Part shown: in pieces, positions 6,981 through 14,095 of the stretch | Position numbering within the stretch: the stretch's first letter is position 1 | How the letters are laid out: each line of letters begins with the position of its first letter | NCBI GenBank assembly: GCA_044375275.1 | Contig: JBILMZ010000024.1 | Coordinates: forward strand, 1 to 22,237 | Direction: 5' to 3' | DNA: 22,237 bases | DNA from: SZUA-430 sp044375275 | GTDB lineage: Bacteria > Pseudomonadota > Alphaproteobacteria > Micropepsales > Micropepsaceae | The notes under the pieces: model-generated | Database searches by the model: none | Told to the model about the DNA's origin: nothing | The model's input: the letters and a program-made list of their open reading frames with translations, nothing else | Position numbers and translations under genes: made by a program

Positions 6981-8201
6981 CTAGCCGAGCCTCAGTCTGT
7001 TCATGCCGACCAGCCGCGCATAGAAGACATAGAGCACGAGCACGCCGCTGAGCAGGATGCCGCCCAGTGCCGCCGCGAGACCCCAGTTGAGTGAGGTCTT
7101 CATGTGGAACTCGATCATGTTGGAGATCAGCTGGCCGGTGCGGCCGCCCACCAGTGCGGGCGTGATGTAGTAGCCAAGGGCGAGGATGAACACGAGCAGG
7201 GCACCCGCAGCGGCGCCTGGAAGCGTCATCGGGAAATACACCCGCCAGAAGGCCGTCCATGGGGCCGCACCCAGCGACACGGCCGCGCGCTTGAGCGCCG
7301 GCGGCACGGACAGCATGACGCTGTAGGTCGGCAGGATCATGAAGGGCAGCAGGATATGCGTCATCGCAATGATGGTGCCGGTCATGTTGTGGATGAGCTC
7401 GAGCCGGGCCGCTTCACCTGCCACGGCCGCCACCGCATCGTTGACGACACCGTTGGTCTGGAGGAGCGCGATCCACGCTGTTGTCCGCACGAGCAGCGAC
7501 GTCCAGAAGGGCAGCAGCACGAGGATCAGCACAAGGTTGCGCCTTCGCTCGTCCAGGTGGGCAATGAAATAGGCCAGCGGATAGCCAAGCAGGAAACACA
7601 GCGCCGTCACGCCTGCAGCCACCACCATCGTGCGCGCAAACAGCGTGATGTAGATCTGCTCTTCCTCCGGCTTGGGCACCCAGCTGCCGTCTGCCTTTCG
7701 CATCTGGTCGAGAGCCGACACGTAATAGCCGGAGGTGGCGGACGCACTGGCATGGCGCAGGGCGCCCCAGAGTTCCGGCTCGCTCCATTGCAGGTCGATC
7801 TGGTTGAAGGCCTGCGCATAGGGCGGCTCGAAGGTGTGAGCCTCCTTCGCGGTCTTGATCATGAGCGAGCGCATGCCGGAGCGCTCGAAGTTCATGCGGG
7901 TCGCGACCTTGCCGATCTGGCCCGTATTGTGCGCACGGACAAGATCATCGGCCAGTGCGGAATAGGCACTGAAGGGCGGGCGCCCCTTTCCATCCCAGGA
8001 GCGCAGCGCGGCCGCCGTGCGCGGAAGGATGTCAGCAACCGTGCTGTCCTCGAAGCTGCGCGTGAGCATCGAAGCGATGGGAAGGAGAAAGGTGACGAAG
8101 AGAAACGCAAGCAGCGGCAGGACAAGCATGAGCGTACCCCGGCGCGCGCGCTTGCCCGAGAGCCGGTACTGTTCTGCCAGGCTGATGCCACCCGTAGCCA
8201 C
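6981..8201 (-). CDS. ABC transporter permease, PotB-like, with a long periplasmic insertion
   Basis: A 406-residue permease, against about 280-320 for ordinary PotB. Membrane segment 1 is at about 23-45 (LMLVLPLLAFLFVTFLLPIASML) and leads to RSFEDS, the usual PotB exit. Roughly 140 residues (50-188) of soluble sequence follow before the second membrane segment (about 191-213), which explains the extra length. The rest is canonical: LVLLPFWTSLLVRTTAWIAL (227-246) and the EAA loop RAAVSLGAAPWTAFWRVYFP (305-324). The start is a GTG at 8201 with a G-rich run about ten bases upstream; no in-frame ATG is better placed. The gene is 30 bases after the binding-protein gene and one base ahead of the PotC-like gene. 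The loop, if periplasmic as predicted, would face the binding protein. Confidence 0.88.
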   Translation of the reverse strand: MATGGISLAEQYRLSGKRARRGTLMLVLPLLAFLFVTFLLPIASMLTRSFEDSTVADILPRTAAALRSWDGKGRPPFSAYSALADDLVRAHNTGQIGKVATRMNFERSGMRSLMIKTAKEAHTFEPPYAQAFNQIDLQWSEPELWGALRHASASATSGYYVSALDQMRKADGSWVPKPEEEQIYITLFARTMVVAAGVTALCFLLGYPLAYFIAHLDERRRNLVLILVLLPFWTSLLVRTTAWIALLQTNGVVNDAVAAVAGEAARLELIHNMTGTIIAMTHILLPFMILPTYSVMLSVPPALKRAAVSLGAAPWTAFWRVYFPMTLPGAAAGALLVFILALGYYITPALVGGRTGQLISNMIEFHMKTSLNWGLAAALGGILLSGVLVLYVFYARLVGMNRLRLG

Positions 8202-8231
8202 TTCGATGCGTCCCCCCGTTTGCCTGCCCGC

Positions 8232-9440
8232 TTACTTCGCGAGCCAGGCCGCCCAGCGCTGGTTGAGCTCTTCCTGACGGTCAGCCCACCACAGGAAGTC
8301 GATCTGGATGGCGTTCTTCGCGTTCTCCGCTGAGTTCGGCATGTGCGGCTGCATGTCGACGCCCTTGTCGGCATGCTTGCCGACGAGCGGCAACGAGGAC
8401 TTGCGCGCCGGACCATAGGCGATCCACTTCGCCTGGTCGGCGAGGCGCTGCGTGTCCGTGGCGAAGGCGATGAACTCCATGGCCTTGTCGAGTTTCTTCG
8501 ACCCCTTCACGACGGCCAGCACGTCGAGCTCAAGCAGCTGTCCGTCCCAGATGATCTGGAAGGGCTTGTTCTCCATGATCGAGGCGTCGAAGATGCGGCC
8601 GTTATAGGCCGTGGTCATGGTCACTTCGCCGTCGGCCAGCAGCTGCGGCGGCTGGGCGCCGGCTTCCCACCAGATGACGTGATCCTTGATCGTGTCGAGC
8701 TTCTTGAACGCGCGGTCCACGCCTTCCTTGGTGCCGAGCACCTCATAGACTTTCTCGCCCGGAACACCATCGGCGCGCAGGGCCATCTCGAGGTTGATCT
8801 TCGGGCTGGTCTTGCGCATGCCGCGCTTGCCGGGGAAGGTCTTCACGTCAAAGAAATCGGCAAGCTTGGACGGGATGTTTTTCTCGAACTTCGTCGTGTC
8901 GAAGGCCACGATGTGGCTGAACAGGATCGTGGTCACGGCGCACGGCGTGATGCCGTTCTGGACGAAGTCCTGTATGGCCGGCGTGCCATCGGGAGCCGCG
9001 GGCAGGTTGCCGGCATCGATCTTCTCGAGCAGGCCCTCGTCACAGGCGCGCTGGGCGTCCGCAATCTCCATGTCGACGACGTCCCACGTCACGTTGCCGG
9101 CTTCCACCATCGCCTTGATCTCGGCGACGCCACCATTGTAGTCGATCGAATTGATCTTCTGGCCGGTCTTGGCTTCGAAGGGCTTGTGATAGGCCTCGAT
9201 CTGGCTCTTCGTATAGGCACCGCCCCACGAAACGACGACCAGGGAGCCAGTGCTGCCCGCGGCAACGGCACCTGCCGGCGCAGCGGCGCCATCAGTATTC
9301 GGCAGTTCCATGTCGCTCAGTTCGGCATCGAGCTGGTTCACGGCTTTCTCCGAGCCGCGGCCCAGCATGAACAGGAGCACGCCCGCAAGGATAACGACGG
9401 CGGCGGCTGCAGCGATGATGATCGTGGTCGTCCGGCCCAT
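8232..9440 (-). CDS. Extracytoplasmic substrate-binding protein of the polyamine type (PotD/PotF-like), membrane-anchored
   Basis: A 402-residue binding protein. After a linker, the mature domain starts GSLVVVSWGGAYTKSQIEAY (65-84), the opening of the COG0687 spermidine/putrescine-binding family. WDVVDMEIADAQRACDEGLL (119-138) and later ADGEVTMTTAYNGR are further family landmarks. The N-terminus (about 5-27, TTIIIAAAAAVVILAGVLLFML) is a long hydrophobic helix without a lipobox Cys or an evident cleavage site. A low-complexity linker (28-66, Ala/Gly/Asp-rich) follows, so it looks like an uncleaved membrane anchor and not a free periplasmic protein. GAGGAAAG precedes the ATG. The gene lies between the ATPase (38-base gap) and the PotB-like permease. 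Ligand specificity is not settled by sequence. Confidence 0.88.
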   Translation of the reverse strand: MGRTTTIIIAAAAAVVILAGVLLFMLGRGSEKAVNQLDAELSDMELPNTDGAAAPAGAVAAGSTGSLVVVSWGGAYTKSQIEAYHKPFEAKTGQKINSIDYNGGVAEIKAMVEAGNVTWDVVDMEIADAQRACDEGLLEKIDAGNLPAAPDGTPAIQDFVQNGITPCAVTTILFSHIVAFDTTKFEKNIPSKLADFFDVKTFPGKRGMRKTSPKINLEMALRADGVPGEKVYEVLGTKEGVDRAFKKLDTIKDHVIWWEAGAQPPQLLADGEVTMTTAYNGRIFDASIMENKPFQIIWDGQLLELDVLAVVKGSKKLDKAMEFIAFATDTQRLADQAKWIAYGPARKSSLPLVGKHADKGVDMQPHMPNSAENAKNAIQIDFLWWADRQEELNQRWAAWLAK

Positions 9441-9478
9441 AATCTTTCCTCAAATGTTGGTGTGTTATGCCTGGAACA

Positions 9479-11278
9479 TCAGGAAGCAAATGCGCGGGCA
9501 AATGCTGGCTCCCAGCACAGCGTGACAGCCACGCCCTTTGCCGGAAGTTCGATGCTGCGCGCAGGCGTCTTGACGTAGATTTCACTCATTCCCGGCGCCG
9601 ACAGTTTTACGCGCACATGGTCGCCGTGGAAGATAAAGTCCTCGATCAGCGCGGCAACATGATTGCCGCCCGGCGTCGTTTCGGCCGAGATCGAGAGGTT
9701 TTCGGGCCGAACGCAAACAACGCCGGTCTGACCCACGGTATCACAATTGCCATTGAGCGCCCGCACGCGTGAGCCGCCAATCAGTTCGACCACGCACTCG
9801 TCGCCCTTGATCGAGACGACCTTGCCGGGCAGCGCGTTGTTCTCGCCGATGAAGCCGGCCACGAAAGCGTTCGAAGGTTCCTGGTAGATGCGCGACGGCG
9901 TATCCAGCTGCTGGATGATGCCCTCGTGGAACACGGCGATGCGGTCCGACAGCGTCAGCGCTTCGCTCTGGTCATGCGTGACATAGACAATCGTCACACC
10001 CAGTTCGCGATGAAGGCGCTTGAGTTCGTATTGCATCTGCTCACGCAGGTGCTTGTCGAGTGCGCCCAGCGGCTCGTCCATCAGCACGAGTTCCGGGTCG
10101 AACACCAGCGCACGCGCCATGGCAACACGCTGCTGCTGTCCACCTGACAGTTGCTGCGGCTTGCGCTTCTCGAAACCGGTGAGCTCCACCATGCTCAGCG
10201 CGCGCGCAACGCGCTCGCGGACTTCGCTGGTGCGGATGCGGCGTACTTCAAGCGGAAACGCCACGTTCTCCTGCACTGTCATGTGCGGGAACAGCGCATA
10301 ATTCTGGAAGACGAAGCCCAGTCCGCGCTTGTGCGGCGGCAGTTCGGTCAGCGTCGTGCCGTTCAGCAGGATGTCACCCGCCGTCGGTTGCTCGAACCCG
10401 GCCAGCATCATGAGCGTCGTCGTCTTGCCAGAACCCGAGGGCCCGAGCAGCGTCAGGAATTCGCCACGCGCGATATCGAGGTCCAGCCCCTTCACGACCA
10501 GGTTCACGCCGTCATACGTCTTCGTCACGCCACTGAAGCGAACGAAGGGAGTAGGCGTCGTGACCTTTTCTTCAACCTCGATCGGCGAAGGCAGGTGTGC
10601 TGGCGGGAGTTCGGGTTCCGGTTCGGCGATGACGGCAGCCGGTGCTTCGGGCGCTGGCGCTGCAGGAGCCTCACGCGCCTCCGGTGCAGGCTTCGGCCCG
10701 CCACGCAGGAGCGAGAAGAGACGCCCCGACTTGGGCGGTTCGCTGACCAGCGGTGTTTCAACGGGAGCTTCGACAACGGCCTCTTCGACGGCAGCAGCAA
10801 CGGGTGCTTCGTCGACGATTGGTTCTTCGACAGCGGCAGGTGCAGCTTCTTCTGCAGTCCTTGCTTCTTCCTGCACGGGCGCCGGAATGTCGGCGGACTC
10901 TGGCGCGGCTGCGGCGACGGGCCCGGGTTCATCAACCGCGGTCTCGTCGAATTTCGCTTTCTCGGCCTTTGCCTTCTTGTCGCTGATGCCGAAAGCCATC
11001 GACAGGAGAGAGCGCTTGGGTGTCACCGCAACGCCAACGCGCGGCGGCTCATCGTCTTCTTCAGAATCGTCGGAAGCAGACGAAGTGGCTGGCGCTGGAT
11101 TCTGCTCGGTAGCTGCGGACGCGGCTTGCGTCTCTTCAACGGGTTCGGCTTCGCCGGATTCGGAATCGGACGAGACAGCCTCGGGCGTTCCCTCAGCAGG
11201 AATACCGAGAAGCCGTGATCTGAGCGAAAACCCCTTTGAAGGAGTTTTGGCCGGAGCGTCTTTTGTTTCAGTCGACAT
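9479..11278 (-). CDS. Polyamine-type ABC transporter ATPase (PotA-like) with ~240-residue disordered N-terminal extension
   Basis: A 599-residue protein. The ATPase starts near residue 245 (FVRFSGVTKTYDGVNLVVKG). Walker A is GPSGSGKTT (279-287), the Q-loop is FQNYALFPH (324-332), the signature is LSGGQQQR (377-384), Walker B is LVLMDEPLGALD (397-408) and the H-loop His is 435. A C-terminal TOBE region (about 480-595) has the VCVRPENLSI motif typical of PotA. All nucleotide-binding residues look intact. Residues 1-240 are an acidic Ala/Pro/Glu-rich extension, broken by three similar basic-hydrophobic segments at 15-25, 88-97 and 182-194; PotA is normally about 370 residues. No clear ribosome binding site precedes the ATG at 11278, so the exact start is less sure, but the extension is continuous coding sequence. 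It is the first gene of the operon, divergent from the aminotransferase. Confidence 0.9.
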   Translation of the reverse strand: MSTETKDAPAKTPSKGFSLRSRLLGIPAEGTPEAVSSDSESGEAEPVEETQAASAATEQNPAPATSSASDDSEEDDEPPRVGVAVTPKRSLLSMAFGISDKKAKAEKAKFDETAVDEPGPVAAAAPESADIPAPVQEEARTAEEAAPAAVEEPIVDEAPVAAAVEEAVVEAPVETPLVSEPPKSGRLFSLLRGGPKPAPEAREAPAAPAPEAPAAVIAEPEPELPPAHLPSPIEVEEKVTTPTPFVRFSGVTKTYDGVNLVVKGLDLDIARGEFLTLLGPSGSGKTTTLMMLAGFEQPTAGDILLNGTTLTELPPHKRGLGFVFQNYALFPHMTVQENVAFPLEVRRIRTSEVRERVARALSMVELTGFEKRKPQQLSGGQQQRVAMARALVFDPELVLMDEPLGALDKHLREQMQYELKRLHRELGVTIVYVTHDQSEALTLSDRIAVFHEGIIQQLDTPSRIYQEPSNAFVAGFIGENNALPGKVVSIKGDECVVELIGGSRVRALNGNCDTVGQTGVVCVRPENLSISAETTPGGNHVAALIEDFIFHGDHVRVKLSAPGMSEIYVKTPARSIELPAKGVAVTLCWEPAFARAFAS

Positions 11279-11364
11279 TGTTTGCGACGCGGACGAAATC
11301 CGTTTCCCCTACCAAGCGCAAGGCCCTTTCATCCTAGAGTGAAGAGAGGTTAATGAAAAGCACA

Positions 11365-11486
11365 ACCCCACGCACGGGGTATCTCCAGTTTAGCCTAAGA
11401 ACCGCCCCAATTCTCCCTGCTTTAGCGAAATCGGCTCTTATCCATCTTCAGGTTGTGGACAGCCCCCCTGTGGCACGTGCCCAGGG
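11365..11486. promoter_or_regulatory. Shared divergent control region with bulged palindrome (CCCTG-T-GGCACGTGCC-CAGGG)
   Basis: The 265-base gap between the transporter operon and the aminotransferase gene holds a palindrome at 11466-11486. It is a perfect 10-bp core GGCACGTGCC flanked by CCCTG/CAGGG, with a single extra T on the left. It ends 57 bases before the aminotransferase ATG. A weaker hairpin ACCCC-ACGCAC-GGGGT lies at 11365-11380. Neither carries a T-run. The placement suggests an operator controlling import and degradation together, but no binding regulator is identified. Confidence 0.35.
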
Positions 11487-11543
11487 CGGGTCTTCAGGGT
11501 GCAGTTGCGTGGTATAGGTCGGGCTCGAACCTGACAGGGCAAC

Positions 11544-12863
11544 ATGACAACTTCTTCTCCCAACGCCATCGACGCCGCGTGGCTGCCGTTCACCGCGAAC
11601 CGGCAGTTCAAGTCCGAACCCCGCATGATCGCCCGCGGGCAGGGCATGTACTACTACGACCCGCAGGGACGCGAACTGCTCGACGGCCTCGCGGGCCTGT
11701 GGTGCTCGCTGGCAGGTCACGGGCAGAAGCGCATCACCGACGCCGTCACCGCCCAGATGCAGGAGCTCGACTTCGCGCCGACGTTCCAGTTTGCCCACCC
11801 CAAGGTGATCGAGCTGTCCGGCCGCATCGCGGCAATGGCGCCGCGCGACCTTGATCGGGTCTTCTTCTGCAACTCGGGATCCGAAGCCGCCGACACCGCT
11901 CTCAAGATCGCGCTCGCATACTGGCGTTCACGCGGCGAGGCGCATCGCACCCGGCTCATCGGACGCGTCCGCGGCTACCACGGGACGAACTTCGGCGGCA
12001 TGTCCGTCGGTGGAATCGTCAACAACCGCAAGGCCTTTGGCGAGTTGCTGCCCCATGTGGACCATCTGCCGACGACATACGATCGCGCCCGCCAGGCCTT
12101 CACGAAGGGTGAGCCCGAGCATGGTCTGCACTTTGCCGACGCGCTCGAGGAACTCGTCGGGCTGCATGGTGACACGATCGCGGCTGTCATCGTCGAGCCG
12201 ATGGCAGGCTCCACCGGCGTGCTGCCGCCACCGAAGGGCTACCTCAAGCGCCTGCGCGAACTCTGCACGAAGCACGGCATCCTGCTGATCTTCGACGAGG
12301 TCATCACGATGTTCGGCCGCATGGGCGCGCCGACGGCCGCCGAACGCTATGGCGTGACGCCCGACATGATCACCTTCGCCAAGGGAATCACCAACGGCGT
12401 CATCCCCATGGGCGGCGTGATCACGACGAATGCGATCCATGATGCCTTCCAGCAGAAAAACGACTGGCAGATCGAGCTTTTCCACGGCTACACCTATTCA
12501 GGCCACCCCGTGGCCTCCGCGGCCGCCCTGGCCACGCTCGACATCTACAGGGACGACGGCCTGTTCGAACGTGGGCTACAGATCGAAAAATGGCTCGAAG
12601 AAGCCGTTCACACCCTGCGCGACGCCCCCTTCGTGGTCGACATCCGCAACGCAGGTGCAGCTGCAGCAATCGACATTGATCCCGCAGCGGGTGCCCCGGG
12701 CAAGCGCGGGAACGAGGCCATCAGGCGGGCCTTCTTCGATGAAAATATTGTGCTGCGCGTCGGCGGAGACACAATTGCATTGGGCCCCGCTCTCGTTGCA
12801 GAACAGGAGCACATTGAGCGGCTCGTCGCTGGTATCAGGCGCGTCTTGGGCCGCCTGACTTGA
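11544..12863 (+). CDS. Class III aminotransferase, omega-amino acid:pyruvate (beta-alanine:pyruvate) type
   Basis: A 439-residue PLP enzyme of fold type I. The N-terminal AAWLPFTANRQFK (11-23) is the signature of omega-amino acid:pyruvate aminotransferases, which move the amino group of beta-alanine and other omega-amines to pyruvate, giving alanine. FCNSGSEAADTALK (108-121) is the PLP phosphate-binding turn, GYHG (144-147) the ring-stacking region, and LLIFDEVITMFGRMG (247-261) holds the PLP-pyridine Asp251. Lys280 in FAKGITNGVIPMGG is the Schiff-base lysine. Length is typical. The ATG follows a CAGGGC-type ribosome binding site. Alanine dehydrogenase starts 28 bases downstream, which fits an alanine-producing enzyme. 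Putrescine:pyruvate aminotransferase (SpuC-like) is the main alternative. Confidence 0.9.
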   Translation: MTTSSPNAIDAAWLPFTANRQFKSEPRMIARGQGMYYYDPQGRELLDGLAGLWCSLAGHGQKRITDAVTAQMQELDFAPTFQFAHPKVIELSGRIAAMAPRDLDRVFFCNSGSEAADTALKIALAYWRSRGEAHRTRLIGRVRGYHGTNFGGMSVGGIVNNRKAFGELLPHVDHLPTTYDRARQAFTKGEPEHGLHFADALEELVGLHGDTIAAVIVEPMAGSTGVLPPPKGYLKRLRELCTKHGILLIFDEVITMFGRMGAPTAAERYGVTPDMITFAKGITNGVIPMGGVITTNAIHDAFQQKNDWQIELFHGYTYSGHPVASAAALATLDIYRDDGLFERGLQIEKWLEEAVHTLRDAPFVVDIRNAGAAAAIDIDPAAGAPGKRGNEAIRRAFFDENIVLRVGGDTIALGPALVAEQEHIERLVAGIRRVLGRLT

Positions 12864-12891
12864 GATCAACGCAAATCATCAGGGGACCAAC

Positions 12892-14010
12892 ATGCTTGTC
12901 GGCGTTCCGAAAGAAGTAAAGGTGAATGAGTATCGCGTGGGCCTCACGCCATCGAGCGTGCGCGAACTCGTCTCTCACGGCCACAAGGTCCTCGTGCAGT
13001 CAAACGCCGGTGTCGCCATCGGCCTGACGGATGACATGTACCGCGCAGCCGGGGCTGAAATCGTTCCGGGTGCGGCCGATGTCTTCTCGCGCGCCGAGAT
13101 GGTCGTGAAGGTGAAGGAGCCCCAACCGCCCGAGATCAGCATGCTGCGCCCGGGGCAAGTGCTGTTCACCTATCTGCATCTGGCGCCGGATCCAGAGCAG
13201 ACCGAAGGCCTGCTGAAGTCGGACTGCGTGGCGATAGCCTATGAAACCGTGACCGATGCACGCGGAGGCTTGCCATTGCTCGCGCCGATGTCCGAAGTCG
13301 CCGGCCGCATGTCGATCCAGGCGGGTGCACACTGCCTCGAGATGGAGCAGGGCGGTCGTGGCATGCTGCTCGGTGGTGTCCCCGGCGTGCCCGCAGCGAA
13401 GGTCGTCATCATCGGCGGTGGCGTGGTGGGCGCAAATGCCGCCCGCATGGCCATGGGCCTCGAGGCTCACGTGACCATCATCGACCGCAGCCTGCCCAGG
13501 CTCGCCGAACTCGACCAGCAATTCGGTGCCATGCTGAACACGATCTACTCCACCATCGACGCCATCGAGGAGCAGGTCCTCAGCGCCGATCTCGTGATTG
13601 GTGCCGTCCTGCTGCCAGGCGCGGCAGCGCCCAAGCTGATCTCGAAATCCATTGTCGACCGCATGAAGAAGGGCTCCGTGATTGTCGACGTCGCGATCGA
13701 CCAGGGCGGTTGCGCCGAAACATCGAAGGCCACGACCCATGCCCATCCCACCTACCGCGTGGGAGACGTCGTGCACTACTGCGTCGCCAACATGCCGGGT
13801 GCCGTCGCGCGCACGTCGACCTTTGCGCTCAACAACGCAACGCTGCCCTTCACCCTGGCGCTTGCAGACAAGGGATATGCACGCGCCTGCCGCGAGAATC
13901 CGCATCTCCTCGCGGGCCTGAACATTCACCGCGGCGCTTTGACCTACCAGGCCGTCGCCGAGGCGCAAAAGCGCGAATTCACGCCGACCGAGCGCGTACT
14001 CCCGCGGTAA
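12892..14010 (+). CDS. ald: Alanine dehydrogenase
   Basis: A 372-residue NAD-dependent enzyme interconverting L-alanine and pyruvate plus ammonia. It starts MLVGVPKEVKVNEYRVGLTP, the standard Ald/PNT N-terminus, with substrate-binding Arg15. The catalytic and substrate residues fall at the canonical numbers: Lys75 (VKVKEP), His96 (TYLHLAP) and Asp270 (VAIDQGG). The Rossmann fold shows IIGGGVVGANAARMA (173-187) with acidic Asp198 at the end of the second strand, fitting NAD over NADP. MPGAVARTST (301-310) and ALNNATLPF (312-320) are also family motifs. AGGGGA gives a strong ribosome binding site. It lies 28 bases after the aminotransferase and most likely shares its transcript, returning the alanine made by that enzyme to pyruvate. 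Confidence 0.97.
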   Translation: MLVGVPKEVKVNEYRVGLTPSSVRELVSHGHKVLVQSNAGVAIGLTDDMYRAAGAEIVPGAADVFSRAEMVVKVKEPQPPEISMLRPGQVLFTYLHLAPDPEQTEGLLKSDCVAIAYETVTDARGGLPLLAPMSEVAGRMSIQAGAHCLEMEQGGRGMLLGGVPGVPAAKVVIIGGGVVGANAARMAMGLEAHVTIIDRSLPRLAELDQQFGAMLNTIYSTIDAIEEQVLSADLVIGAVLLPGAAAPKLISKSIVDRMKKGSVIVDVAIDQGGCAETSKATTHAHPTYRVGDVVHYCVANMPGAVARTSTFALNNATLPFTLALADKGYARACRENPHLLAGLNIHRGALTYQAVAEAQKREFTPTERVLPR

Positions 14011-14044
14011 TCCGCAGGCCGCGTACATCCGTCACTGATCAACG

Positions 14045-14073
14045 ACGCCCGGATCCTCTAGATATCCGGGCGT
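14045..14073. terminator. Perfect 10-bp hairpin after alanine dehydrogenase
   Basis: ACGCCCGGAT (14045-14054) pairs with ATCCGGGCGT (14064-14073) around a 9-base loop, 35 bases after the ald stop. Only TT follows the stem, so termination strength is uncertain. It is the only structured element between ald and the beta-lactamase-like gene and may separate their transcripts. Confidence 0.5.
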
Positions 14074-14095
14074 TGAAGAACCAGATGACGAAGCC

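Noticed and set aside
8343..9578. Long plus-strand frame (411 codons) opposite the binding-protein gene
   Set aside because: It is the antisense of a clearly recognised binding-protein gene and has no domain or ribosome binding site; shadow frame.
10151..11342. Two long plus-strand frames opposite the ATPase extension (Ser/Ala-rich and Arg-rich)
   Set aside because: They mirror the low-complexity extension and the ATPase. The sense frame is continuous with the intact ATPase domain, so these are shadows.
14051..14062. GGATCCTCTAGA, identical to BamHI-XbaI sites in common cloning polylinkers
   Set aside because: The match ends there: downstream bases do not continue as a polylinker, and the 12 bases are part of a natural 10-bp hairpin. 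Vector contamination is unlikely.
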